Assembly: GCF_015548375.1 (NCBI RefSeq)
Contig: NZ_JADMWW010000001.1
Location: 223,951 to 272,129 of the forward strand
Origin: Collinsella aerofaciens
Lineage (GTDB): Bacteria > Actinomycetota > Coriobacteriia > Coriobacteriales > Coriobacteriaceae
Length of the DNA stretch: 48,179 nt
Direction: 5' to 3'
Shown: positions 23,901 to 32,837 of the stretch, piece after piece
Layout of the letters: each line of letters begins with the position of its first letter
Numbering within the stretch: the stretch's first letter is position 1
Program-made: the position numbers and the translations under genes
Notes under the pieces: generated by a model
Databases searched by the model: none
Told to the model about the DNA's origin: nothing
What the model saw: the letters and a program-made list of their open reading frames with translations, nothing else

Positions 23901-24870
23901 GAGCCTCCCCTCCCTTGCAGAAAAACGGAATGATCAAATCGTCAAAATCCTGAATCTCCTCGTGGCCAAAGCCTTCAAAGAGCTCATGACGCTTTTCGCA
24001 GGTCAGGTTGTTATAGACCGCAAACTGCGTCGCTGGCGGACAGACGATATCGGCTGTGCCAGTGCCAAACAGCACGGGGCATTTGACCATAGGGGCAAAG
24101 TTCTTGGAATCGAAGTACGCCAGCTTGGCATAGGCTTCGTCAATACGAGTCGAGTCCTCATCAAACCAGCGAGACCAATAGCGCAGGCCTTCGTAGGCAA
24201 TGTCGTCGGCATCCAAATCCCAGACCAGGCGGAAATCCGACAGGAAGGGATAGAGGATGGCGGCACGATTGATAAGCTCGCTATTAAGCGCACAGGTCGC
24301 AATACCCAAACCGCCGCCCTGCGACGCGCCGTTCACAAACACACGGGCAAGATCGATGCCCTCGAGCTCACGAACAATACGGCACAGGATTCGAATATCT
24401 TGGTGTAAGCGGACATAGTAGAGGTTGGCCGGGTCGCCGTCGATGCCGGCGACGATATGCCCGGCAACCGTTGTGCCCTCAAATCCACCAATGTCCTCGG
24501 AGGGACCTCCTTGGCCGGGGCAGTCGAGGGCGATGAGTGCCATGCCCATGCCCGCAAACGACGCCTGCTCAAACCAGCTGCGGCTTGCACCCGGATACCC
24601 ATGAAACTGAAGCACCAATGGCACGGGCTCGTCCGAGACGGGTTTAAGGTACTTGGCATGCAGGCGAGCGCCACACATGCCGGTATACCAGAGGTCGAAA
24701 AGCTGGCAGGTCGCGGCATCGGTGACCGATGCCGTCTCGATCGCATAGTCAAGCCCGACGGCGTCGGCCTCGGCCATGCGATCCTTCCAAAAGAGATCGA
24801 AATCTGATGGACGGGGCATGGCGCCTCGATATTCACCAAATTGATGTTGTAGCTCCTGAGCACTTGGCAT
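23893..24870 (-). CDS. CE7-family acetylesterase (possible sialate O-acetylesterase)
   Basis: 325 residues, the usual CE7 length (acetyl xylan esterase/cephalosporin-C deacetylase family). The alpha/beta-hydrolase triad is complete: Ser183 in NGASQGGG, Asp274 in GTGTADIVCPP and His303 in GFGHEEIQDF, with HGYPGASRSW as the oxyanion part. No signal peptide, so it acts inside the cell. In this operon the natural substrate may be O-acetylated sialic acid after uptake; that is inference from context, since the family acts on many acetylated sugars. The ATG at 24870 has a poorly spaced AAAGG, so the start is uncertain. Confidence 0.8.
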   Translation of the reverse strand: MPSAQELQHQFGEYRGAMPRPSDFDLFWKDRMAEADAVGLDYAIETASVTDAATCQLFDLWYTGMCGARLHAKYLKPVSDEPVPLVLQFHGYPGASRSWFEQASFAGMGMALIALDCPGQGGPSEDIGGFEGTTVAGHIVAGIDGDPANLYYVRLHQDIRILCRIVRELEGIDLARVFVNGASQGGGLGIATCALNSELINRAAILYPFLSDFRLVWDLDADDIAYEGLRYWSRWFDEDSTRIDEAYAKLAYFDSKNFAPMVKCPVLFGTGTADIVCPPATQFAVYNNLTCEKRHELFEGFGHEEIQDFDDLIIPFFCKGGEAHV

Positions 24871-24906
24871 GGCTCGTGAACCCAACCTTTCGAAATCGCA
24901 ACGGAG

Positions 24907-24934
24907 GTGCGCCCGGCAAGGGAACCGGGCGCAC
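24907..24934 (-). other. GC-rich hairpin between ATPase and esterase genes
   Basis: A perfect 10-bp stem GTGCGCCCGG/CCGGGCGCAC with an 8-nt loop and no T tract. Probably an mRNA processing or stability stem that separates the transporter part from the catabolic part of the operon. Confidence 0.5.
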
Positions 24935-24950
24935 GGGAGGGAAAGCGAGG

Positions 24951-25778
24951 TTACTCGCCGAGCTTGGGATGCAGCAGCGACGGCGCAGCGCCGAGCAGCA
25001 TCTTGGTGTAGGGGTCCTGGGGGTGCTGGAAGACCTGCTTGGCCTCGCCCTGCTCGACGATCTTGCCGCCATTCATAACGATGATGTCGTCAGAGATATA
25101 GCGGACCGTCTGGATGTCATGGCTGATGAACACCATGGCCAGGCCGAGCTCCTTCTTAAGGTCGGTGAGCAGGTTCAGAATCTGCGCGCGGACCGAAACG
25201 TCCAGAGCCGAGGTGGGCTCGTCGGCGATGATGGCATCGGGGTTCAGCGACAGGGCACGGGCAATTGCGACGCGCTGACGCTGGCCGCCCGAAAGCTGGC
25301 CGGGAAGAACCTCGGCAGCGGAGCTGGGCAGACCGGTGAGCTCCAAGAGTTCCTTGACGCGCTTCTCCTGCTCGGCCTCGGTACCCAGGTTGTGGACGCG
25401 CATGGGGTCGAGCAGCTGCTCGCGAACGACCATGCGGGGGTTGAGCGCCGTGGCCGGGTTCTGGAACACGACCGAGATGACGCGACCCATGTGGCGACGG
25501 TCCTCGGCGGTACGTTTGGTAACGTCCTTGCCCTTAAAGTAGACCTTGCCGCTCGTGGGGGCCTGCAGGCCGCACATGACGTTAGCGGTGGTGGACTTAC
25601 CGCAACCGGACTCGCCGACGATGCCGATCGTCTGACCGGGCATGAGCTTAATCGTTACACCCTGGACGGCGTGAACCAGGTTGGGGTGCAGAATCGAGCC
25701 GGTACGGGTCCTAAAGGTGACGTGGACGTCATCAAGGAAGATGATCGGCTCGACGCCGTTGACTGCGGTATCGCTCAT
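24951..25778 (-). CDS. ABC transporter ATPase of the sialic acid importer (OppF/DppF type)
   Basis: 275 residues with Walker A GESGCGKST, Q-loop VVFQNPATALNPR, signature LSGGQRQR, Walker B AIIADEPTSALDVS and SHDIQTVRYI. It is shorter than OppF at 5672 and lacks the cysteine-rich C-terminus. It starts directly after the stop codon of the permease-ATPase fusion gene, with GGAGGTGATG as ribosome site. It would pair with the ATPase half of that fusion. Corresponds in role to NanF/SiaI-type ATPases. Confidence 0.88.
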   Translation of the reverse strand: MSDTAVNGVEPIIFLDDVHVTFRTRTGSILHPNLVHAVQGVTIKLMPGQTIGIVGESGCGKSTTANVMCGLQAPTSGKVYFKGKDVTKRTAEDRRHMGRVISVVFQNPATALNPRMVVREQLLDPMRVHNLGTEAEQEKRVKELLELTGLPSSAAEVLPGQLSGGQRQRVAIARALSLNPDAIIADEPTSALDVSVRAQILNLLTDLKKELGLAMVFISHDIQTVRYISDDIIVMNGGKIVEQGEAKQVFQHPQDPYTKMLLGAAPSLLHPKLGE

Positions 25779-27794
25779 CTACATCACCTCCGCGTGAGGG
25801 GTCAAACCATTTGCCTTGAGCACCTCGTCGGGGAGCTCGGAATAGAAGTGCTCGGTGCCGGGCACGCGCTTGAAGACCGGACGGGTATCCAGGCCAATAC
25901 GCGGATGGCTCGAGCGGGGTGCGAAGCGATCGCCCTTGGGGAAATCGCGCGGGCTGGGAACGGCGCCGGGGACCTGGTGCAGACGGCCCGAGCCGCTCTC
26001 GATGGACAGAACGGAGCCCAGAAGACCGCGGGTGTACTCGTGGATCGGGTTGGTGAGCAGCTCCTTGGTGGGTGCCTGCTCGATAACCTGGCCAGCGTAC
26101 ATAACCGTGATGTTATGGGCAACCTCGGCGACCAGAGCCAGGTCATGCGAAACAAAGATCATGGCAAAGCCGAGCTTGGCCTGAAGATCGTTGAGCAGCT
26201 TGATGACCTGCTTCTGGACGGTAACGTCCAGAGCGGTCGTGGGCTCGTCGCAGATGACCAGCTTGGGGTCGCGGGTAAGGGCCATAGCGATCAGGACACG
26301 CTGACGCTGGCCGCCGGAAAGCTCGTGCGGATAGCTCTCGAGCGTGCGCTTGGGATCGAGGCCGACGAGCTCCAGGAGCTCCTCGGCGCTGCGGGTTCCG
26401 CCGCGCTTGGTGAGCTGCTTCATCTGGGCAGAGATGAGCATGGAGGGGTTGAGCGAGGACAGGGCGTCCTGATAGACCATAGCGATATCGGTACCGCGCA
26501 GGCCGAACCATTCCTTCTTGCTCATCTTGAGCAGGTCACGGCCCTCCCAGAGAACCTCGCCGGAAAGATGCTCGTCATCGTCGGTCAGGCCCATGATGGC
26601 CAGCGTGGTGATGGACTTACCGCAACCGGACTCGCCCACCAGGCCCATGGTCTGACCAGGACGGACGTCAAAGTTGACATGGTCGACAACGTTGATATCA
26701 CCGTGATGCTCAAACTGAATGCAGAAGTCACGGACCGAGAGAATCGGCTCAACGGACTCGTCGGGCACGTGGCGATCGTCACGCTTGAGCTCGACATCGC
26801 GCAGGGCGCCAAGGCGAGCGGAGAGGGACTGGGCCTGCTCCTTGTAGGCGCGAACGGGGTCGGAGACCAGCAGATCGGCCTCGCGACGCTTGGAGGAATC
26901 GGTAGGATCCAGGGCGGCGGAGGGAGCAGCGGCCATGGCGTCGGTAATGCCCTCGGAAAGGATGTTGAGCGCCAGGCAGGTGATCATGATGGCCAGGCCC
27001 GGGAACAGCGCCTGCCACCAACGACCGGCGAGCACGCCGCCGCGGGCGTCGGCGAGGATGTTGCCCCAGGTAGCGGTGGGCTCCTGGATACCAGCGCCGA
27101 TGAAGGTCAGCGAGGCCTCGAAGATGATGGCGTCGGCGACCAGGGTAACGGTGAAGACCATGATCGGGGCGATGCAGTTACGCAGAACATGCTTGATCAA
27201 AATCCACGGAGCCTTGGCGCCGGAAACGATGACCGCGCGGACATAGTCCTCGCCGTACTCGGACACGATATTGGCGCGCACGATACGGGCAATCTGCGGA
27301 GTGTACATAAAGCCGATGGCGAAGATGATCGACGGCACGGAGTTGCCCAGGATGGAGACGAAGACGGCCGCGAGGGCGATGCCCGGGATGGACATGATGA
27401 TGTCCAAGATACGCATGATCGTCTCGGAGACGGCCTTGCGCGAAACCGCTGCAAGGGCGCCCACGACCGAGCCGCAGACCAGAGCCATGGCAGTGGCGCC
27501 AAAGCCGATAATCAGCGAGTAACGACCACCGTAGAGCATACGCGACAGAATGTCGCGACCCTTATCGTCGGTACCGAAGATAAATCCGTTGCCGGGAGCC
27601 TGGCGAGCCGTAAAGATCTCGACCGGGCTATAGGGGGCAAGAAGGGGCGCCAGAATCGCAGTCAGGGCGACCAGCACCAGCACGACGGCTGCAATCTTAG
27701 AAGACAGCGTCATCTTCTTCCAGCCACCGAGCTTGAGCCCCTTGGAGGCAGCCTTCTCGAGCTGCTCGGTTTGCTTCTCTCGAATCTTTACCAT
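25779..27794 (-). CDS. Permease-ATPase fusion of the sialic acid importer
   Basis: 671 residues joining an OppC-type permease and an OppD-type ATPase. Residues 1-285 have about six membrane helices, with FGTDDKGRDILSRMLYGG in the first loop and the EAA segment YGEDYVRAVIVSGAKAPWIL. A charged linker (about 290-345, DPTDSSKRREADLL) leads to the ATPase: Walker A GESGCGKSI, signature LSGGQRQR, Walker [14 protein letters not shown] and SHDLALVAEV. The C-terminal extension lacks the usual cysteines. The sequence is continuous with no stop, so this is a true fusion. Similar fusions occur in SatC/NanD-type sialic acid transporters, which supports the substrate call. Confidence 0.88.
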   Translation of the reverse strand: MVKIREKQTEQLEKAASKGLKLGGWKKMTLSSKIAAVVLVLVALTAILAPLLAPYSPVEIFTARQAPGNGFIFGTDDKGRDILSRMLYGGRYSLIIGFGATAMALVCGSVVGALAAVSRKAVSETIMRILDIIMSIPGIALAAVFVSILGNSVPSIIFAIGFMYTPQIARIVRANIVSEYGEDYVRAVIVSGAKAPWILIKHVLRNCIAPIMVFTVTLVADAIIFEASLTFIGAGIQEPTATWGNILADARGGVLAGRWWQALFPGLAIMITCLALNILSEGITDAMAAAPSAALDPTDSSKRREADLLVSDPVRAYKEQAQSLSARLGALRDVELKRDDRHVPDESVEPILSVRDFCIQFEHHGDINVVDHVNFDVRPGQTMGLVGESGCGKSITTLAIMGLTDDDEHLSGEVLWEGRDLLKMSKKEWFGLRGTDIAMVYQDALSSLNPSMLISAQMKQLTKRGGTRSAEELLELVGLDPKRTLESYPHELSGGQRQRVLIAMALTRDPKLVICDEPTTALDVTVQKQVIKLLNDLQAKLGFAMIFVSHDLALVAEVAHNITVMYAGQVIEQAPTKELLTNPIHEYTRGLLGSVLSIESGSGRLHQVPGAVPSPRDFPKGDRFAPRSSHPRIGLDTRPVFKRVPGTEHFYSELPDEVLKANGLTPHAEVM

Positions 27795-27797
27795 AAT

Positions 27798-28754
27798 CTA
27801 CACCGTCCTGATGCGCGGGTTGATGAGCAGGTAGAGCATGTCAACCACGATGTTGATGATGATGAAGGCAAGAGCAACGACGATGACGACGCCCTGAACC
27901 AGGTTCGCCTCGTTGCCCTGAACGCCCTGCAGAATCGCGGTGCCCATGCCGGGGAGGTTGAAGATAACCTCGATGACGACGGCGCCGCCCATGAGGTAAC
28001 CGATCTTAAGACCGAGGGTGGTGACCGGGGTGATCAGCGCATTGCGAAGAACGTTGATGCCGACGACGACCTTCTCGGGAACGCCGGCGCCGCGAGCCAT
28101 ACGGACATAATCCTTGTCGAGCTCCTCGACCATGGCGGTACGCACGATACGAGTCATCTGGCCCGTCAGCGGAAATGCCAAGGCGATAGCGGGCATGATC
28201 ATACGTCCCAGATAGCCAACCGGATTCGTGGTGAAGTGAGGCAGAGCACCCGATGCCGGGAGCACCTTAAGGTAGGAAGAGAACAGCAGGATCAACAGAA
28301 CGGCAAGCCAGAACGACGGGGTTGCCAAGCCGGCGATGGAAAAGACGCGGATCACTTGGTCCGGCCATTTGTCGCGATACAGTGCCGCGATGACGCCGAG
28401 CAAAAACGAAACGACCGCACCGATAGCAAGACCGATAAAGGTCAGCTGCATCGTGACGGGCAGGGCCGTGGAGATGCGCTTGGCAACGGAGTTGCGAGCA
28501 GCACCATAGGTGCCCATGTCGCCATGGATCAGATCGCCCATATAGCGCACGTAGCGCACGGGCCAGGGGTCGTCCAGACCATACTTCTCATGGTACTCGG
28601 CAACCGCCTCGGGCGAGGCACCGTCACCCAACGCCGTGTAGGCGGGGTCGGTCTTGGAGAACGACATAAGGAAGAACACCAGGACGGTGACGCCCAATGC
28701 CATGATCGGCAGCGCCACAAGACGCCTTCCAATCAAACGTAGCAAGTTGTTCAC
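27798..28754 (-). CDS. Permease of the sialic acid importer (OppB type)
   Basis: 318 residues from a GTG at 28754 with GGGGAGAG upstream. Starts MNNLLRLIGRRLVALPIMAL, the OppB/DppB-like N-terminal anchor, and has about six helices. The EAA loop is LDKDYVRMARGAGVPEKVVVGINVLRN. It pairs with the permease half of the downstream fusion protein, 3 bp away. Confidence 0.88.
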   Translation of the reverse strand: MNNLLRLIGRRLVALPIMALGVTVLVFFLMSFSKTDPAYTALGDGASPEAVAEYHEKYGLDDPWPVRYVRYMGDLIHGDMGTYGAARNSVAKRISTALPVTMQLTFIGLAIGAVVSFLLGVIAALYRDKWPDQVIRVFSIAGLATPSFWLAVLLILLFSSYLKVLPASGALPHFTTNPVGYLGRMIMPAIALAFPLTGQMTRIVRTAMVEELDKDYVRMARGAGVPEKVVVGINVLRNALITPVTTLGLKIGYLMGGAVVIEVIFNLPGMGTAILQGVQGNEANLVQGVVIVVALAFIIINIVVDMLYLLINPRIRTV

Positions 28755-28815
28755 GTTCTCTCCCCTTTCTTTTGTCGGTAGGACCAACTGGTATATGAGT
28801 ACGGATACTCATTAC

Positions 28816-28849
28816 AAGACCCGAGCGACATCGTTGCCGCCCGGGTCTT
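28816..28849 (-). terminator. Hairpin between binding-protein and permease genes
   Basis: AAGACCCG and CGGGTCTT form the base of a stem extended by GCG/CGC pairs. The tail TGTAATG is weak in T. Its position matches the hairpin between oppA and oppB, so it probably reduces expression of the downstream genes relative to the binding protein. Confidence 0.55.
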
Positions 28850-28911
28850 TGTTTCAACTATGAGGATACGGTCCCAACGACCGACATCCTGCATACAGAC
28901 TCAAGCGAGTC

Positions 28912-30525
28912 TTACGCCTTGACGGTCGCAACGCCCCTGAAGGACATGCTCGTCGTGCCGATGCCCTTGAAGCCATCGAGGGCCTCGCCGTTGGGTGCAG
29001 TGGACGGATCGTCCCAGGAAGCGGAGACGGTCTTGACGTGGACAACGGGGTACAGAACGGCGTTGTCGGCAATGATGTCGAAGCACTCGTTCCACTTCTT
29101 CTGCTGCTCGTCGCCCTCGGCGGCAAGAGCCTCGTCCATGAGGCCGTGGAGCTTCTGCCACTCAGCGGACTCCTTCCACGGGCAACGGGTCTGCATCCAG
29201 ACGTTGTCGCCGTACCACCAGTTGAGCAGCAGGTCGGGGTCGGCGCCGAAGCAGGAAGGATCGCCAGGGGCAAGGAGGATATCGTAGGCCTCGCCGCCGT
29301 CGATGGCAGCGTAAGTGGCCGGCGAGGTATCGGTCTGGATGGTCACATCGAAGCCGAGAGCGTCGAGGTCGTTCTTGACCTGGGCGGCCATGCCCTTAAT
29401 CTGCTCGTTGTCGGTGGTGCGCAGGGTGATGGCACCCGGGGTGATGCCAGACTCCTCGATGAGCTTCTTAGCCTTCTTGGCGTCGGTCTTGTACACCGTG
29501 GAAGCCTCATGATAGTTGGTGAAGCTCTTGGGCAGGTAGCAGCTGGCAGCGGTGGCAAGGCCGGCGAAGGTGTTGCTGACCATCTTCTCGGTGTCGAGCG
29601 CATACATGACAGCCTGACGGACCTTGACGTTGTTCCAAGGCTCCTTGGCGACGTTGAACATGATGAAGCGGGTGCCGAAACCCTGAACGTTGTCAATCTT
29701 GCAGCCGGCGCTCTCGAGCTGGTCGACGGCGTCAGCGGTAACGAGCTCCATAACGAGCGTGGAGCCCTCCTGCTGAGCGGTAACGCGAGCAGTGGGGTCG
29801 GTCAGGATGCTGTACTGGATCTTCTTATCCTCGGCAGCATACTCACCGTTGTACTCGGGGTTGGGAACCAGGGTGATCTCGGTATCGGAGATAGAGTCGT
29901 ACATCCAGGGGCCGGAGCCGATCGGCTGCTTGGCGCGATCCTCCTCGGTCTGGGTGGCCGGGGTAACGCGGACGATGGCCAGACGATCCTTGAGCAGGGA
30001 GAAGTTGGGGACCTTGGTCTTGACCGTCACGGTGCTGGCGTCCTTGGCCTCGATGGACTCGAAGGGCTGGAAGAACGGAGCATAGGTAGCGGAAGCGGCG
30101 CAAGCGGTGTAGGAGGCAACGACATCGTCAGCGGTGACCTCGGTGCCATCGGAGAACTTGGCGCCCTTGCGGATGGTGACCTCGAAAGTGGTGTCGTCCA
30201 CAGACTTGGGATCGTCGGTGGCGAGCTCGTTGAAGGTGCTGTAGTCGTGGTAATCGATGCCGTAGAGGCCCTCGACGACGTGCCAGTTAGCACCCAGGCC
30301 CACAGCGGAGCCAGTGCTGGCGGGATCGAAGCTGGACGGAGCGTAAGCGGAACCAGCGGTGATCACGCCGCCGCCACGGTTGGCGGAATCGGTGGAGCCG
30401 GAAGCGGAACCCTCGTCGCTAGAGCTGCCACCGCAGCCAGTGAGACCAAGGCCGGCGACAGCAGCGACGCTGCCGGTGAGGCCGAGGAACGAACGCCTGG
30501 ACATACCCTTGTTGATGATGGCCAT
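28912..30525 (-). CDS. Solute-binding lipoprotein of the sialic acid importer
   Basis: 537 residues from ATG at 30525 with AGGAGA upstream. The N-terminus has a Tat motif SRRSFLGLTG, a hydrophobic core and lipobox LTGC (Cys31), so an exported lipoprotein is expected. The mature part is a family 5 (SBP_bac_5) binding protein, with GAKFSDGTEVTADDVVASY and ALDTEKMV blocks. Family 5 proteins mostly bind peptides, but SatA/NanB-type members bind sialic acid. The operon argues for that here; peptide binding cannot be excluded. First gene of the nan operon. Confidence 0.82.
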   Translation of the reverse strand: MAIINKGMSRRSFLGLTGSVAAVAGLGLTGCGGSSSDEGSASGSTDSANRGGGVITAGSAYAPSSFDPASTGSAVGLGANWHVVEGLYGIDYHDYSTFNELATDDPKSVDDTTFEVTIRKGAKFSDGTEVTADDVVASYTACAASATYAPFFQPFESIEAKDASTVTVKTKVPNFSLLKDRLAIVRVTPATQTEEDRAKQPIGSGPWMYDSISDTEITLVPNPEYNGEYAAEDKKIQYSILTDPTARVTAQQEGSTLVMELVTADAVDQLESAGCKIDNVQGFGTRFIMFNVAKEPWNNVKVRQAVMYALDTEKMVSNTFAGLATAASCYLPKSFTNYHEASTVYKTDAKKAKKLIEESGITPGAITLRTTDNEQIKGMAAQVKNDLDALGFDVTIQTDTSPATYAAIDGGEAYDILLAPGDPSCFGADPDLLLNWWYGDNVWMQTRCPWKESAEWQKLHGLMDEALAAEGDEQQKKWNECFDIIADNAVLYPVVHVKTVSASWDDPSTAPNGEALDGFKGIGTTSMSFRGVATVKA

Positions 30526-30540
30526 GTCTTCTCCTATCAA

Positions 30541-30890
30541 TAGAGAATCTTACTCGGGAGCACCTAGACTTGCCCCCGCGCAACTTGCGGACGATATATA
30601 CCTTACCTACCGACGAACCCAACTGAGGTGCCGCGCTCGGCGACCGATACATACATACGCTTGAACGGTATTTACTACCGTTCACCGAATTCATTGACAA
30701 ATGATTCGCCAGACAGTATGTATCGACGAGGTGAGATATCAGTCTTCGTCAACCCGCAGGATAGCAGGGTTGTTCACCATGACTAGTCAAACGTTTTAGC
30801 GTTAATAAAACCCGAAACCAGCATGCAATCATGGCGAAATAAATGGTTGAAAATCACGCAATCATGTATATCAGTAGTTTAGGCTCGTGT
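30541..30890 (-). promoter_or_regulatory. Upstream region of the nan operon
   Basis: About 350 bp with no gene. Minus-strand promoter candidates are TTGTCA (30695-30700) with TAGTAA 17 bp downstream, and TTGGGT with TATATA (30595-30600) 16 bp downstream. CGATACATAC (30645-30654) and GTATGTATCG (30716-30725) form a widely spaced inverted pair around the operator palindrome. A CAACCC...GGGTTG stem lies at 30750-30772. No strong terminator for uvrC is visible. Confidence 0.45.
30663..30683. promoter_or_regulatory. Candidate operator, perfect 8-5-8 palindrome
   Basis: GAACGGTA-TTTAC-TACCGTTC. It overlaps the candidate -10 TAGTAA of the upstream promoter, a repressor-like position. The regulator gene is not in the window, so the protein (for example a GntR or RpiR type) is unknown. 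Confidence 0.5.
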
Positions 30891-32837
30891 TTAGCTATCG
30901 GAATGGCCAGCCGCCGCCTCGGCGCGCTCGGCATTCCACGCAACGAGCGCCTCGTGGACCGCCTTGGCAACATCGGCAGGTATGCCGCGAACTTCCGCGA
31001 TCTCTTGCTCGCTCGCCGCGCGCAAACGCTTCATCGAACCAAAATGGCGCATAAGGGCACGTTTTCTGGTGGGTCCCACGCCTGGAACGTCATCGAGTAC
31101 CGAAACTGTCATGGCTTTATCGCGCAACTCACGATGGAATGTGATTGCAAAACGGTGCGATTCATCGCGCACCTGTTTAATTAGATAGAGCGAAGCAGAC
31201 CCGGTCGGCAGCACGACGGGAGTCTCGTCCCAAGGCACAAAAACTTCCTCATCGGCCTTTGCCAAGCCACAAACTGGTATATCGAGCCCAAGAGCCTCAA
31301 GTTGCTTGATCGCAGCGGTCAATTGCGGCTTACCGCCATCGACAACGAGCAAATCGGGGCGCGAGCCAAAACGCTCGTCGGCCATGCGCTCGGGAGCATA
31401 GCGTCGTCCCAAAACCTCGGACATCGACACGAAGTCGTTTGCCTCGTCCAATTCGGCCTGAATTTTAAAACGACGGTACTGGCTCTTGTCGGCGCGTCCG
31501 TTGGTAAACACCACCATCGAGGCGACCGTAAAGGTGCCATGCAGTGTAGAGATATCGAAGCACTCGATACGCAACGGCGGCGATGGCAGCGCCAACGCAC
31601 TTTCGAGCTCCAGGAGCGCTTGATTGGTGCGGTCGTCAGCGTACCCCGTTCGCATCATGTAGCGCATGAGGGCATGGCGCGCATTTTTGGATGCCATATC
31701 GAGCAGACGGTACTTTTCGCCACGCTGCGGCCTATGGAGATGGCAGGAACGCTCACGCTTGCCCGCAAGCCACTCCCCCAGCGCCTCCGCATCCTCAAGC
31801 TCGACGGAAAGGTTGACCTCAGCTGGAATATCAGCCGTCTCGTCGTAATAGCGCTTAAGAAAGCCCGACTGGAGCTCTTCCTCGTCAACATCAAGACCCT
31901 TGTCGAGAATGAACTCGCAGGTGCGAACTGTTCGGCCCTCGCGAACGACGAAGACGCAAGCGGCGGAGATGGTCTCCTCGCGATAGAACCCGATGACATC
32001 GATATCGACACTGGAGGGAAAAACGACTTGCTGACGATCGTCCAGACCCCTGATGACCTCCAAACGACGTTTGACGCGTGCCGCGCGCTCAAAGTCGAGC
32101 GCCTCGGCGGCATCCGTCATCTCGGAGGTCAGCTCATCGACGACATCCTTGCGATGGCCCGACAAAAAGCGCTCGACACGCTTGACGTTCTTGGCATAGT
32201 CTGCCGGGGAAATCGCGCCGACACACGCACCCGGGCCGCGCCCGACATGGTAGTCAAAGCAGGGACGCCCGTTTTGTGCGCAAATCATATTGACGATGTC
32301 TTCCTCGCCCTTGTGGGACTCGATGGTACGGCGACAACGACGCCACTCCGCACAGGATGCAGAGCAGATGGGGATAACCTTGCGCAGCGTATCTATCGTC
32401 TCACGTGCCGCACGGCTATCGGTATAGGGTCCAAAATAGCGCGTTCCCGGCTTATGACGCTCACGCGTGTATTTGATCGCGGGATACAGGTCGCCCTTTG
32501 TAATGGCGATAAAGGGGTAGCTCTTGTCATCCTTGAGGTCGACGTTAAAGTACGGATGGTACTGGCCGATCAGGTTGCGCTCGAGTACAAGCGCCTCATG
32601 CTCGGTTTCGACAACGATGTAGTCAAAGCTCGCCACCAGCTGCATCATCAGCGGGATCTTTTGACGCTCATCCTGCAGTGTCACGTATTGACGCATGCGG
32701 GCGCGCAGGTTTTTCGCCTTGCCCACGTAGATGACATCGCCCTTGGCATCCTTCCAAAGGTAGCATCCGGGCTGTGTGGGAACGCGCGAAACCTGCTCGG
32801 CAAGCGTTGGTATGTTGTCGTGACCGGCCACGCGCAC
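30891..32837 (-). CDS. uvrC: Excinuclease ABC subunit C
   Basis: 648 residues. Makes the two incisions in nucleotide excision repair with UvrB. The N-terminal GIY-YIG nuclease has GCYLWKDAKGDVIYVGKAKN (about 24-43). A UVR domain lies around 215-250 (AEALDFERAARVKRRLE). The RNase H-like nuclease contains IECFDISTLHGT and LLVVDGGKPQL, and a helix-hairpin-helix ends the protein (VPGVGPTRKRALMRHFGS). The GTG start directly follows the murJ stop codon; a second GTG two codons on is an alternative. Confidence 0.95.
   Translation of the reverse strand: MRVAGHDNIPTLAEQVSRVPTQPGCYLWKDAKGDVIYVGKAKNLRARMRQYVTLQDERQKIPLMMQLVASFDYIVVETEHEALVLERNLIGQYHPYFNVDLKDDKSYPFIAITKGDLYPAIKYTRERHKPGTRYFGPYTDSRAARETIDTLRKVIPICSASCAEWRRCRRTIESHKGEEDIVNMICAQNGRPCFDYHVGRGPGACVGAISPADYAKNVKRVERFLSGHRKDVVDELTSEMTDAAEALDFERAARVKRRLEVIRGLDDRQQVVFPSSVDIDVIGFYREETISAACVFVVREGRTVRTCEFILDKGLDVDEEELQSGFLKRYYDETADIPAEVNLSVELEDAEALGEWLAGKRERSCHLHRPQRGEKYRLLDMASKNARHALMRYMMRTGYADDRTNQALLELESALALPSPPLRIECFDISTLHGTFTVASMVVFTNGRADKSQYRRFKIQAELDEANDFVSMSEVLGRRYAPERMADERFGSRPDLLVVDGGKPQLTAAIKQLEALGLDIPVCGLAKADEEVFVPWDETPVVLPTGSASLYLIKQVRDESHRFAITFHRELRDKAMTVSVLDDVPGVGPTRKRALMRHFGSMKRLRAASEQEIAEVRGIPADVAKAVHEALVAWNAERAEAAAGHSDS

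Noticed and set aside
24729-28742. A 1337-residue open frame on the plus strand across the nan transporter genes
   Set aside because: It lies exactly opposite four well-recognised ABC transporter genes, has no start signals or domains, and its composition (rich in D, G, H, N, Q) is that of an antisense shadow in GC-rich DNA.
30694-30722. Plus-strand promoter TTGACA-17-TATGTA in the nan upstream region
   Set aside because: The match is good, but it points into the 3' end of uvrC with no plus-strand gene for more than 7 kb. It may be chance or a source of antisense RNA; not listed as a feature.
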